From the NCBI GenBank assembly GCA_044375105.1, contig JBILNK010000018.1, forward strand, positions 1 through 37,957: a stretch of 37,957 nt of DNA. Direction: 5' to 3'. Source of the stretch: JBIKLM01 sp044375105. Lineage in GTDB: Bacteria; Planctomycetota; UBA1135; GCA-002686595. The notes below the pieces were generated by a model. That model did no database searches. It was not told the DNA's origin and saw only the letters and a program-made list of their open reading frames with translations. Of the stretch, positions 1 to 7,864 are shown piece after piece; positions within the stretch are counted from its first letter, which is position 1; each line of letters opens with the position of its first letter. The translations under genes and the position numbers were made by a program.

Positions 1-141
1 GCCGACGCGCCTGGAGCGGCCCCGCAGCAGCCCCTGGACCAGCTCCGCCAGGGGCCCGAACTGCTCCAGCAAGGACAGGTCGGGCTGGGTCACAGCCGCG
101 GTGCCGCGGTCGGCCGCGCTGCTCGGCGGGGGGGTCGGCAT
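1..141 (-). CDS. Partial hypothetical protein (N-terminus only)
   Basis: An open frame runs leftward from an ATG at 141 to the window edge (47 codons, no stop). The visible part has a Pro/Ser/Ala-rich start (MPTPPPSSAADRG) and then a Leu-rich, helix-like stretch. No family can be recognised from so little. It lies 99 bp downstream of the glycosyltransferase ending at 241, on the same strand, so the two could be co-transcribed. No Shine-Dalgarno sequence precedes the ATG. It could be a chance open frame in GC-rich DNA. Confidence 0.35.
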   Translation of the reverse strand, partial: MPTPPPSSAADRGTAAVTQPDLSLLEQFGPLAELVQGLLRGRSRRVG

Positions 142-240
142 GGCTGGGCGCGGGCGCGCCCTGGCGCCGGGGGCAGTGTCGGCCCGCGGAGCCCGGCGAT
201 CAATCGCCGCGCCGAGCCGGCCGCTCCCGGAACGGGTTGC

Positions 241-1827
241 TCAGCCCGCCGGCCGGGGGGCCAGGGCGCCCCGGACCGCGTCGCCCAGGACGAACAGCCA
301 ATAGGCCCCGAAGGCGAACAGGCGCACGTAGGAGATGGTCCAGAAGGCGGAGGGCTGGCTCGGGTCCGGGGTGTGCAGCAGGGTGTGGTAGTAGCTCAGC
401 GGCAGCTGCACGTAGATCAGGACGTCCAGGGCCACGGTGGCCAGCAGATAGACCCGCGAGCGGGCGGCCAGGGGGATCGCCAGGGTGGTGGCCCACAGGA
501 CCCACTGGGGCGAAAAGAACTTCTGGAACAGCAGCATGCCCAGGGCGCTGGCCAGGCAGGCCTTGAGCAGGGTCTGCCGGTCGCGGATCGGCAGCAGGCA
601 CAGCAGCAGCGGCGTCCCGAGCTGCAGGGCGCTGAACACCCGGCCCAGGGCCTCGCGCTGCTCCGGCGCGAACCAGCCTAGGTAGGCCGGTTCGGTCAGC
701 AGGGTCAGGGCCGAGGCGTGGTTCGGCAGACGCGTCTTTTGGTGCCAATCCAGCAGGAACCGGACCGCCGGCCAGCCGCCGTCGTCCCAGGCGTAGGTGA
801 TCCCGAGCACCAGGGTGCAGAAACCGAGCGCGATCGCCCCGGGCAGGAGCACCCGGCGCCCGATCAGGGCCGGCAGGTCCGGCCGCTGGCCCCGGGCGCG
901 GGCCTCGCCGAGGCCCTCCCGCAGGGCCCAAAAGGCCAGCAAGGGGCCCAGGAAGCCCGGCCACCACTTGGTCATGGCGGCCACGCCCAGGCCCAGCCCG
1001 CCCAGGGCGTAGCGCCCGCTGACCCAGGCCAGAACGGTCAGGCACAGCTGGGCGCTGACCACCAGATCGAAGCGGCTGAAGCCGAAGAACAGGGTCGCCG
1101 GTCCGAGCAGCAGCAGGGCGTAGCCCGGCGGCTGCCCCAGGCGCACCAGCAGGCGGATCGAGCCCGCCAGCAGCGCCAGGTACCAAAGCGCCATCCAGAC
1201 CTGGTGCCAATCGGCGTAGGCGTCGCGGTTCCGGGCGATCTCGGCCCGATAGGCGTTCCAGGCGCCCCACAGCTCGAGGATCCGCTCGCGGGCCGCCCCC
1301 TGGTCGATGTCCGGCCGGCCGGCGAGCTGTTCGAGCAGGGGCGCCAGGCTGGGCAGCTCCTCCAGCCGCTCGGGCTGCAGCGGGGTGCGCTCGAGGGCCT
1401 CGTCCAGGGCGTCGAACCACGAGCGCGGCACGCGCCGCTCGGCGAACCAGGTCCAGACCCGCTCGCGGGTGTCGTAGGGGCTGCCGGCCGCGACGCCGTG
1501 CTCGAAGCACAGGTAGGGCAGCCCCATCAGCCAGGTGGTCAGCTGCGGGTACTCGCTGAATTCTTCGAGGTACGGCGTGGCCCCGGAGGCCACCCAGCGA
1601 CCGCGCTTTTGGTAGGCCAGGCGGTCGTACTGGTCCTCGAGCAGCATCGGGAAACGGGCCGCGTGGGCCTCGTTCTCGGCGGCCGAGAGCTTGGGATCGG
1701 GAACGAAATCGGGCTGCCGGCCGAAGCCCCATTCGCGGGTCGAGAGCAGCACGCCCAGCGCCGCGGCGATCAGCGCGGCCCCGAGCAGGAAGGTGCGGAG
1801 CGGGGTCAGGACCCGGGGCGCGGTCAT
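241..1827 (-). CDS. Polytopic membrane glycosyltransferase, GT87/DUF2029-like
   Basis: This 528-residue protein has an N-terminal membrane helix (about residues 12-28), a long, probably extracytoplasmic loop of some 150 residues, and then roughly ten hydrophobic segments to the C-terminus. The loop contains the motif EYPQLTTWLMGLPYL, which resembles the YPPL-type motif of GT87 polyprenol-phosphate-mannose-dependent mannosyltransferases. Such enzymes move a sugar from a lipid-linked donor on the outer face of the cytoplasmic membrane; the actual donor and acceptor cannot be read from sequence. It is transcribed divergently from another large membrane glycosyltransferase-like gene at 1963, with 135 bp between the starts. 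A TAGAGT hexamer on the minus strand (1870-1875) is a possible -10 box 42 bp before the ATG. An integral membrane enzyme is clear; the GT87 assignment is by eye. Confidence 0.8.
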   Translation of the reverse strand: MTAPRVLTPLRTFLLGAALIAAALGVLLSTREWGFGRQPDFVPDPKLSAAENEAHAARFPMLLEDQYDRLAYQKRGRWVASGATPYLEEFSEYPQLTTWLMGLPYLCFEHGVAAGSPYDTRERVWTWFAERRVPRSWFDALDEALERTPLQPERLEELPSLAPLLEQLAGRPDIDQGAARERILELWGAWNAYRAEIARNRDAYADWHQVWMALWYLALLAGSIRLLVRLGQPPGYALLLLGPATLFFGFSRFDLVVSAQLCLTVLAWVSGRYALGGLGLGVAAMTKWWPGFLGPLLAFWALREGLGEARARGQRPDLPALIGRRVLLPGAIALGFCTLVLGITYAWDDGGWPAVRFLLDWHQKTRLPNHASALTLLTEPAYLGWFAPEQREALGRVFSALQLGTPLLLCLLPIRDRQTLLKACLASALGMLLFQKFFSPQWVLWATTLAIPLAARSRVYLLATVALDVLIYVQLPLSYYHTLLHTPDPSQPSAFWTISYVRLFAFGAYWLFVLGDAVRGALAPRPAG

Positions 1828-1962
1828 GGGGAGGCGGGGGGCTCGCGCCGGGCGCGAAAGCTCCGGGCCACTCTATCCGCCGCCGGGTGGGCGGCCCGGA
1901 GCCTGCCTCGGGGCCCGTGGTATGGTTCCCGGCCGGTTCCCACCGGGCCCGACCCCCCGCCC

Positions 1963-3966
1963 GTGCCCGCCTTTCCGCAGCTCTCGCGCCTCTCGGCCGC
2001 CTGGATCGCGGCGCTCGCGACCCTCCTGGTGCGCGGGCTGATCGCCTGTTCGCGCCTCGACGATCTCGAACTCGAGCTGTGGGGCGGAAGCTTCGCCCGC
2101 GCCCTGCTGCTGGGCATGCCGCTCGATCCCGAGCGGCTGCCGATCATCGTGCACCTGCGCGGCTCGGTCCTGTTCGGGCTGCTGCTGGCGCCCCTCTTCC
2201 TGGTGCTGGGGCCGACCGTGCTGGCGATCAAGGCCCTGGCCGTGGGCTGGTCGGTGGCCACCGCGGCGCTCTTCGCGGCGACCCTCGAGCGCGCCGGGGG
2301 CCGCGCGGCCGGCCTGGCGGGCGCGCTGCTGTTCGCCCTGGCTCCGCCGTTCTTCCAAAAGGTCGACGTGCTGGCCCTCGGCAGCCACGGCGACACCCTG
2401 CTGCCGATCTGGGCCGCCCTGTACTGGCTGATCGCGCGCCGGGCGGGGGTCCCGCGGCGCCCGCGCGAGCTGGCCGTGGCGGGCTTCCTGCTGGCCTTCG
2501 GCGCCTGGTTCTCGATGCAGTTCCTGGTGGCCCTGCCGGCCCTGCTCGCGGCCTGGGCCGCGGCCTGGTGGGGGCAGGGCGGGCGTCCGGCCGGCCTGCT
2601 CGCGGCCCCGGGCCGCACGCTGCGCGGCGCCCTGGCCTTCCTGCTCGGGGCCCTGCCGCCCGCCCTGGCGATCCCCTTGGTGACCCGCAGCCTGATGTGG
2701 GTCAACCGCCGCGCCGAGGACCAGATCCTTCCGGGAGGCCTCGCCGCGGTGGGGGACAAGCTGCTGCACTTCCTGCGCGAGGACCTCGTTCGCGTGCTGC
2801 TGTTCGACGAGGGGCCGGGCCGCTGGGCCGCCTGGAGCCTGCTCTCCGCCGTGGCGCTGGGCGGCCTCTTGACGCTCCCGCGCCTGTGGCGCCGCGCCGC
2901 GGGCGGATCCCTGGCGCCCAGCCCCCTGGCGCTGTTCGTGCTGCTGCACCCGCTGCTGTTCCTGGGCGCCTACGGAGCCACCGACTTCGTGGTCGACTTC
3001 TACAACACCCTGGACGGCATGGGCAGCCGCTACCTGATGCCGGCTTTGCCGGCGCTGCTGGCCTGGGTGGCCCTGGGCGTGTGCCGGCACGTGGGCCGCG
3101 GCCAGCGCCCCCTGGCCTTCGGCCTGCTGGCCTTGGCCGCCGTGCCCGGAGCCGCCGGCGTGGCCGCGCTCAGCGACCCGCTGCCCGGGCTGCGCCAGCC
3201 GCCGGTCTTCGGGGCGCGTCCGTTCCACTTCATCCAGCACCTCGACTACGCCTCGGGGCGCGATCCGCTGCGCTACGAAGCCTGGGCCCGGACCCTCGAT
3301 CCCAACTGGCCGGCCCTGCATCCGCTGCTCTATCGGGTGCCCCTGCCGGCGCCCTTCGCCCAAAGCGCCGACCCTTTCGCCCTGGTGCAGGCGGCCCTGT
3401 CCCTGCGCGGCGCGCCCGCCCCGATCCGCCGCCACCAGCTGGCCGAACTCGGACGCCAGTTCGTCGACCGCACCGAATACGAGCTGCCCTACCTGCTCGA
3501 GAGCTTGCGCGCCCTGGACCTGGTGCACGGCCGCGGCAAGCTCGACGACGAAGAGCGCGATCTGCTGGTGCACGGCGCCTTCGGCCAGATCGCCAACGTG
3601 GCCGCCGGGCGTGCGATCATGGCGCGCGGCTCGAGCGGCTACGGCTACGACCTGCTGGCCGCCGCGCCGGCGGGCCTGCAGCCGATCGCCGCGGAGGGCC
3701 TCGGATTCGTGAGCGGCGTGCGCTGGACGCCCTACGAGCGCTCGTTCATCGAGAACCTGAGCCTGTGGACCGCCGTGCCCGAGGCCCTGCGCGAGCGGTT
3801 TTTCTTCGGCCTCGGCCTCGGCTATCGGCAGCGCTTCCTCGAAAGCGCCTACCGCGCGCCGGCCCCGGGCGTGCTGCGCATCGAAGCGCAGCTGCCGCCC
3901 GCAGGCCTGGCGGCCTTTCGCCGCGCCCTGGAGTCCGCGCCGGACACCTGGCGCTTCGGGACCTGA
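1963..3966 (+). CDS. Polytopic membrane protein, glycosyltransferase-like (GT39/PMT style), with a soluble C-terminal domain
   Basis: From a GTG at 1963 this reads 667 residues. The same frame is open far upstream, but that part is antisense to the neighbouring gene and lacks membrane character, so the GTG just before the first hydrophobic helix is chosen. Residues 1 to about 420 hold around ten membrane helices with an early acidic loop (DDLELEL), the arrangement typical of lipid-sugar-dependent transferases of the PMT/ArnT type. Residues about 430-667 are soluble and contain a motif-like GLGFVSGVRWTPYER segment that I do not recognise. The gene is divergent from the GT87-like gene, so the pair may share a control region and a surface-glycan role (inference). 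TATGGT at 1921-1926 is a possible -10 box. A transporter-like function cannot be excluded. Confidence 0.75.
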   Translation: MPAFPQLSRLSAAWIAALATLLVRGLIACSRLDDLELELWGGSFARALLLGMPLDPERLPIIVHLRGSVLFGLLLAPLFLVLGPTVLAIKALAVGWSVATAALFAATLERAGGRAAGLAGALLFALAPPFFQKVDVLALGSHGDTLLPIWAALYWLIARRAGVPRRPRELAVAGFLLAFGAWFSMQFLVALPALLAAWAAAWWGQGGRPAGLLAAPGRTLRGALAFLLGALPPALAIPLVTRSLMWVNRRAEDQILPGGLAAVGDKLLHFLREDLVRVLLFDEGPGRWAAWSLLSAVALGGLLTLPRLWRRAAGGSLAPSPLALFVLLHPLLFLGAYGATDFVVDFYNTLDGMGSRYLMPALPALLAWVALGVCRHVGRGQRPLAFGLLALAAVPGAAGVAALSDPLPGLRQPPVFGARPFHFIQHLDYASGRDPLRYEAWARTLDPNWPALHPLLYRVPLPAPFAQSADPFALVQAALSLRGAPAPIRRHQLAELGRQFVDRTEYELPYLLESLRALDLVHGRGKLDDEERDLLVHGAFGQIANVAAGRAIMARGSSGYGYDLLAAAPAGLQPIAAEGLGFVSGVRWTPYERSFIENLSLWTAVPEALRERFFFGLGLGYRQRFLESAYRAPAPGVLRIEAQLPPAGLAAFRRALESAPDTWRFGT

Positions 3967-4044
3967 TCGCGCCCCAGGGCCGATCCCGATTCCCGGGCTG
4001 CAGCCAACGCGCTCGGCCGCCCGGGGCTCCCATCGGCCGGTGAG

Positions 4045-4063
4045 CGCGCCGCTGAGCGGCGCG
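4045..4063. terminator. Perfect GC hairpin between convergent genes
   Basis: An inverted repeat, CGCGCCGC-TGA-GCGGCGCG, extended by a T-A pair flanking a single central G, lies between the convergent ends of the glycosyltransferase (3966) and RNase III (4127). There is no T-tract on either side, so it would act as a bidirectional factor-dependent or RNA-end-protecting hairpin rather than a classical intrinsic terminator. Confidence 0.5.
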
Positions 4064-4126
4064 GCGCTGTGGCCCAGAAGGTCCGGGCGGCTTGGTCGCC
4101 GCCCGCGTCGATCCAACCTCGGTCCG

Positions 4127-4804
4127 TCAAGGCTCGCCTGCGTCGGCGGGCTCGGCGCCCTCGGGGAACAGCCGTAACAAGGCCTCGTGGGCGGCCCAGC
4201 GCTCGGCCTCCTTGCGGGTGCGGCCCCAGGCGGGCGGGAAGACCTGCGGGCCCAGCTTGGCGCGCACCTGGAAGGCGCGGGCATGGGCCACGCCGCGCTC
4301 GCGCAGCAGCTCGTATTCCGGCGGCCGGCCGGTCTGAGCCTGGGCCAGGTGCTGCAGGGTTTGTTTGGGGTTGGTCACCGCCCCGCGCCCGAAGGCTTCG
4401 CCGAGGGGCTCGGAGAGCGCCTGTTCGACCGCGCTGCGCACGGCCTCCAGCCCGGCGTCGAGGTAGATCGCGCCCAGCCAGGCCTCCAGCAGGTTGGCCA
4501 GCACGGCCCGCGAGAGGGCGTCCGCGGTCAGACCCTGCCCCAGCACGGCCGCTTCGGGCAGCCCGATGCGGCGCGCCGCCAGGGCCAGGGAGGGCCGTGA
4601 GACCACCGACGCCTTGAGCTCGCTGAGCAGCCCCTCGTCGAGGTCCCCGTGCCGGCGATAGAGCGCCTCCGCCACCACCAGATCCAGGGCCGCGTCCCCG
4701 AGGTACTCGAGGCGCTCGTTGTGCTGCGGCCCGGCGCTGGCGTGGCGCAGGGCGAGCTCCAGCAGCGCTGGGTCACGGAAGGGGTGCAGAGCGCGGAAAT
4801 CCAT
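4127..4804 (-). CDS. rnc: Ribonuclease III
   Basis: The 225-residue protein has the two-domain layout of bacterial RNase III: a nuclease domain (about 1-145) with the signature NERLEYLGDAALDL at residues 29-42, and a double-stranded-RNA-binding domain (about 150-220) with the expected NPKQTLQHLAQ start and a C-terminal KEAERWAAHEALL helix. It cleaves double-stranded RNA in rRNA maturation and mRNA turnover. By alignment to E. coli, the metal ligands E30 (E38), E33 (E41), D37 (D45) and E107 (E117) are present, but the position of D114 is Asn (N104, codon 4495-4493). The length is normal for the family. It is convergent with the gene on the left and divergent from the small gene on the right. 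The ATG has no Shine-Dalgarno sequence. Confidence 0.95.
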   Translation of the reverse strand: MDFRALHPFRDPALLELALRHASAGPQHNERLEYLGDAALDLVVAEALYRRHGDLDEGLLSELKASVVSRPSLALAARRIGLPEAAVLGQGLTADALSRAVLANLLEAWLGAIYLDAGLEAVRSAVEQALSEPLGEAFGRGAVTNPKQTLQHLAQAQTGRPPEYELLRERGVAHARAFQVRAKLGPQVFPPAWGRTRKEAERWAAHEALLRLFPEGAEPADAGEP

Positions 4805-4901
4805 CGCGGCGCGGATCGGCTCCTACCCGCCGTAGCGCCTCCGCTCTACCGTCGGCGGGGCGGTTGGCCGAGCAAAGTCTCCCGCATCGATCCCGATCCC
4901 C

Positions 4902-5162
4902 GTGGCACCGTCCGGCGAATCCCAGCGCGGCCCGGCTCCCGAGGGGCCCCCGGGGGCCCCGGCCCCGCCCAGCCAGGCCGATCCCGGGAGCGCCCCGCCG
5001 CCCGCGGGTGCCGCCGAGTTCGCCTGGGTCCCGAGCCCGGCCCAGCGCCGGATCGAGCCCCTGCTGGCCGCCCTCGCGCCCGAGCCGGAGCCCGGATTCC
5101 TTGCCCGCCTGGCCCGCTGGGTCGCCCGCCTGGCCCGCGGCGCCGCGCACCGCGGGCCGTGA
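4902..5162 (+). CDS. Small hypothetical protein, Pro/Ala-rich with an amphipathic C-terminus
   Basis: A GTG at 4902 opens an 86-codon frame divergent from rnc. Third codon positions are almost all G or C while first and second positions vary normally, which favours real coding. The first 40 residues are Pro/Ala/Gly-rich. Then come AEFAWVPSPAQRRIEPLL and a C-terminal helix rich in Arg, Leu, Ala and Trp (residues about 66-82) that would be amphipathic and might touch membrane or nucleic acid. I recognise no family. A chance open frame is the main alternative. Confidence 0.42.
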   Translation: MAPSGESQRGPAPEGPPGAPAPPSQADPGSAPPPAGAAEFAWVPSPAQRRIEPLLAALAPEPEPGFLARLARWVARLARGAAHRGP

Positions 5163-5243
5163 GCCTGCGCGGCAGGCGCCTTCGGCCGCTGTGCCAGCCT
5201 GGTTGGCGGGCAGGCTGGCAGCCGTCGTGGCAGCGGTGTGGCT

Positions 5244-5290
5244 CAGAGGCTGGAAAAAAAATCGGCGCGCAGCGAGGATCCCAGCCTCTG
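5244..5290. repeat. 10-bp inverted repeat with an A8-containing loop
   Basis: CAGAGGCTGG (5244-5253) is exactly complementary to CCAGCCTCTG (5281-5290). The 27-nt loop begins with eight A residues followed by TCGGCGCG. Read on the minus strand, the T8 run directly precedes the closing stem arm. Confidence 0.7.
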
Positions 5291-5292
5291 TG

Positions 5293-5316
5293 GCCTTTGG
5301 ATGGCGGCCCAAAGGC
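5293..5316. repeat. 8-bp inverted repeat
   Basis: GCCTTTGG (5293-5300) pairs with CCAAAGGC (5309-5316) around an 8-nt loop. It sits two bases after the preceding 10-bp hairpin and two bases before the next one, so the three form a contiguous array. Confidence 0.65.
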
Positions 5317-5318
5317 AT

Positions 5319-5380
5319 GCTGACAGAAGAAAATGTCTGCTCGGGCGCAGCCCGAGTCGATTTTTTTTGGGCCTGTCAGC
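5319..5380. terminator. Long nested stem-loop with an internal T8 tract
   Basis: The outer arms GCTGACAG (5319-5326) and CTGTCAGC (5373-5380) are perfectly complementary. Inside, AAGAAAAT faces ATTTTTTTT, and the apex is a 7-bp hairpin CTCGGGC-GCA-GCCCGAG (5340-5356). On the plus strand the GC apex followed by TCGA and T8 (5361-5368) looks like an intrinsic terminator embedded in a larger stem. It could equally be a folded small RNA. Confidence 0.55.
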
Positions 5381-5476
5381 GCTCCGGCGACCGGGCTAGC
5401 GTCCATGGTCCTCTGGACCGCTCGGGCCGACCGCGGCCGGGGCGAGCGGGTCGATCGCCCCCGGTCGGGTCAGCCC

Positions 5477-6670
5477 TCAGGGGGCCGGGAACTCGAGCAG
5501 CCGACCGGTCAGCCGCTGGTGCTCGGCCTCCGCGAACCGATCGGTCATGCCGGCCAGGTAGTCGCACACGGCGCGCGGCAGCCCGACCTGCTCCGACCAG
5601 GCGCGGTACCAGGGCGCGATCTGCTCCGGTTCCGCCAGGTAGCGCTCGAACAGGGCCTGCATCAGCTCGCCGGCCCAGCGCGTCATGCGCTGCAGGTAGT
5701 CGTGCCGGTAGAAGAAGCGGAACAGGAACTGCTGCAGCTCGGCCACCTTGGGTTTGAGCTCCGGGCTGTGGCCGATCAGCATCTCGTGCTGGTGGCGCGG
5801 ATAGTCCGGGTCCCCGGGCGCGTGGCGGCGCAGGTTTTCCGCCGAGTGCTGGATCAGATCTTCGATGGTGGCCTTGATCAGCTCGTTGGAGATGCGCTTG
5901 ATCTTGAGCGCCTGGTCGGCGCTCTGCTCGAGGAACCCGGGATAGGCGCGGATGGTACGCTCCTTGGCCTCGCGCCACAGGCTCGAATGCTGCTCGAGCT
6001 CCGGCTCGCCGAACATGCGTGCGCGCAGGCCGTCCTCGATGTCGTGCATGTCGTAGGCCGTGGAATCGGCCAGGTCGACCACCTGGGCTTCCAGGTAAGG
6101 GTGGCGTGGCTTCGGCCCGAATTCGTCCGGCCAGTCCTCGGACTTTTCGTGTTTGAGCAGGGACTCGCGCAGCTCGCGGGTCAGGTTCAAGCCGGGATGG
6201 GCCGGCGTGCGACGCTCGAGCAGATCGACCACGCGCAGCACCTGGGCGTTGTGTCGGAAGCCGCCGTGGGCCACCATCAAGCGATCGAGGGCCCATTCGC
6301 CGCGGTGGCCGAAGGGCGGGTGCCCGATGTCGTGGGCCAGGGCCAGGGCCTCGCACAGAGAGTCGTTGAGCCGCAGGGCGCTGCCCACGGAGCGCGCCAC
6401 CTGGGCCACCTCCAGGCTGTGCGAGAGGCGCGTGCGATGGTGGTCGCCCACGCGGTTCAGGAACACCTGCGACTTGTACATCAGGCGCCGGAAGGCGCTG
6501 GAATGCACCAGCCGGTCGCGGTCGCGCTCGAACTCCGTGCGCAGCGGGTCGGGCTCGTCCGGGTAACGGCGCCCGCGCGAGTGCTCGGCCTTGAGCGCAT
6601 AGGGGGCCAGTTCGCGCTCCTCCTGGCGGTGCTTGGCGGCGCGGTCGCGGGGCAGGCTGGGCAAGCTCAC
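5477..6670 (-). CDS. dgt: dGTPase-type deoxynucleoside triphosphate triphosphohydrolase (HD superfamily)
   Basis: This 397-residue protein hydrolyses dNTPs (typically dGTP) to a deoxynucleoside plus triphosphate, which helps control the dNTP pool. The N-terminal family motif RDRDRLVHSSAFRRLMYKSQVF (split here by an internal DR repeat, residues about 49-70) is followed by the HD metal site: H84 in RLSHSLEVAQ, the H113-D114 pair in LAHDIGHPPFGH, and a later conserved Asp in the DLADSTAYDMHDIEDG region. The length and motif order match the shorter, dGTPase type 2-like group. Translation starts at a GTG (6670). No Shine-Dalgarno sequence is visible. The upstream gap is repetitive and GC-rich, and the downstream side is the stem-loop cluster at 5244-5380. 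The family is certain; substrate preference is not. Confidence 0.93.
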   Translation of the reverse strand: MSLPSLPRDRAAKHRQEERELAPYALKAEHSRGRRYPDEPDPLRTEFERDRDRLVHSSAFRRLMYKSQVFLNRVGDHHRTRLSHSLEVAQVARSVGSALRLNDSLCEALALAHDIGHPPFGHRGEWALDRLMVAHGGFRHNAQVLRVVDLLERRTPAHPGLNLTRELRESLLKHEKSEDWPDEFGPKPRHPYLEAQVVDLADSTAYDMHDIEDGLRARMFGEPELEQHSSLWREAKERTIRAYPGFLEQSADQALKIKRISNELIKATIEDLIQHSAENLRRHAPGDPDYPRHQHEMLIGHSPELKPKVAELQQFLFRFFYRHDYLQRMTRWAGELMQALFERYLAEPEQIAPWYRAWSEQVGLPRAVCDYLAGMTDRFAEAEHQRLTGRLLEFPAP

Positions 6671-6805
6671 GGGATGGGTCGCGGCGGGGGCCTCAGGGTC
6701 CGGGGCGCTGAGCTCGGGGGGGCGGCGGCGAGCGTCGGATGTCCGAGCCTCGGGGCTACGAGCCTACGGGCTGGCAGGCAGCGCGCCGCCTCGGATCGCG
6801 GACGC

Positions 6806-6863
6806 CGGCGGCCCTGGCTCCGGCGGCCCTGGCTCCGGGGGCCGCGGTCCGGGGGGCCGCGGT
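6806..6863. repeat. Two short adjoining tandem repeats
   Basis: CGGCGGCCCTGGCTC occurs twice in a row (6806-6820, 6821-6835). Next come two near-identical units of CCGGGGGCCGCGGT (6835-6848, and 6849-6863 with one extra G). The shared GGGGGCCGCGGTC string recurs at 7621-7634. It looks like slippage in GC-rich spacer DNA. Confidence 0.6.
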
Positions 6864-7063
6864 CCGGGCCGGCGCGAGGGGTTGCGTCTGGGCTGGCAGG
6901 ACCGCCTGCCCTTGGGATCCCTTCCGGCCGAAACCCGCGCGCCCGAGGACCCGCTGGGCTTCGGCGCGAGCCCCACACCCTGAGACCACCCCCGCCGAGC
7001 TCGGTTTCACCACTTCTGGGCCGCACGCCTGCGAAAGCTGTGGTCTCGCCCGCCATGCGCTAG

Positions 7064-7069
7064 AAGGGG
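7064..7069 (+). promoter_or_regulatory. Shine-Dalgarno-like AAGGGG
   Basis: AAGGGG ends three bases before the ATG at 7073. It is one of the few purine-rich start contexts in the window and supports this start for the lipoprotein, though the spacing is shorter than usual. Confidence 0.4.
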
Positions 7070-7072
7070 CGC

Positions 7073-7618
7073 ATGCCTTTTCTCTGCTCAGCGGCACCCC
7101 CGCCGGCCGCCCTGGCCCTCTCGCTCCTCTCGAGCCTGCTCCTCGGCGGCTGCGAGCGGCCCCCCGCTGCCGTTCCTGGCTCACCCGCAGCCGCCAGCAG
7201 CGGCGCTGCGGCCGTCCATGGGGGCGAGCCCTCGGCGGTCGCCGAGTCCACGGCCTCCGTGCCCAAGCCTCTCTACCGGGGCCAGGTGCGTCTGACCGGG
7301 GACCTGGCGCAAGCCGCGGCTCCCGCGGTCCTGTTCGTGCAGGTCAAGCCCCGCGGCCAGAACGTGCCGCTGCTGATCCGCAAGTACGACCTGGCCGACC
7401 CGGCCCTGCCCGCGGCCGTGAAAGACGAGCGGCGCTTCGACTTCGAGCTGACCCACGACGACACCATGACCGGGCAGCCGCTTTCGGCCCCCCTGGTCGG
7501 CGAGCTCGACATCGAGGCGCTTTTCGATCCGACCGGCGGCTTGATCGACAAGAGCGTCCAAGTCCGCCAGCGCCAGCCCCTGACCGAGGGATTCCAGGAG
7601 CTGCTCGTGCGCCGCTGA
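7073..7618 (+). CDS. Lipoprotein with a CcmI/CycH-like C-terminal domain
   Basis: The 181-residue protein has a lipoprotein signal: a hydrophobic helix (about residues 11-24) ending in the lipobox LLGGC, so Cys27 should be lipidated and the mature protein anchored outside the cytoplasm. A low-complexity Ala/Ser linker follows (about 30-65). The folded part (about 68-178) reads RGQVRLTGDLAQ, then VLFVQVKPRGQNVPLLIRKY, then FELTHDDTM. By eye this matches the pattern of the periplasmic domain of cytochrome c biogenesis protein CcmI/CycH (beta strand, FVxAR-like strand, PLAV, LDD). No other ccm gene is nearby, so a role in haem attachment is only a guess; the fold may simply be shared. A 246-bp gap separates it from the acyl-CoA dehydrogenase. 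Confidence 0.75.
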   Translation: MPFLCSAAPPPAALALSLLSSLLLGGCERPPAAVPGSPAAASSGAAAVHGGEPSAVAESTASVPKPLYRGQVRLTGDLAQAAAPAVLFVQVKPRGQNVPLLIRKYDLADPALPAAVKDERRFDFELTHDDTMTGQPLSAPLVGELDIEALFDPTGGLIDKSVQVRQRQPLTEGFQELLVRR

Positions 7619-7802
7619 TCGGGGGGCCGCGGTCTTTCGACGCACCCTTCGGCGGCCGCGCCGGCGGTTCAGAGGGGCAGGTCGGGCCGCCCTACCCCGC
7701 CCCGGCGACCCGCTCCCGCGGCCTTCCTGAGGCCTGCGAGCAGGCGCCGTCCGAGGCACGGCCCGCCGCCGTCCGAAGGGTCCGGCGCCGCACCGAAGCC
7801 CC

Positions 7803-7808
7803 TATACT
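7803..7808 (+). promoter_or_regulatory. Possible -10 box TATACT upstream of the acyl-CoA dehydrogenase
   Basis: TATACT stands out in a locally very GC-rich spacer and lies 56 bp before the ATG at 7865. No TTGACA-like -35 is found 16-18 bp upstream, so this rests on the hexamer alone. Confidence 0.4.
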
Positions 7809-7864
7809 CTCGGCCCACTCCGCTCCGCGACCGCCTCCCGCGGAGGCCCTTTTCCAGCCGAACC

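Larger units (their letters stand above)
5163..5476. other. Structured intergenic region before the 3' end of dgt
   Basis: This is 314 bp without a credible gene, lying downstream of both flanking genes. It contains three consecutive inverted repeats (5244-5290, 5293-5316, 5319-5380) and an A8 and a T8 tract, the longest homopolymer A/T runs in this GC-rich window. The arrangement suggests a terminator cluster or a structured non-coding RNA rather than a protein gene. Confidence 0.55.
6671..7072. other. Intergenic region between divergent dgt and lipoprotein genes
   Basis: These 402 bp contain no convincing gene; frames open here on both strands are Arg/Pro/Gly-rich and lack coding bias. It should hold the divergent promoters, but no canonical -35/-10 pair is visible. 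A short GC tandem repeat lies at 6806-6863. Confidence 0.5.

Noticed and set aside
718..1962. The upstream open part of the glycosyltransferase frame starting at 718
   Set aside because: It is antisense to the GT87-like gene, Gln/Gly/Arg-rich and without membrane helices; the protein homology begins at the GTG at 1963.
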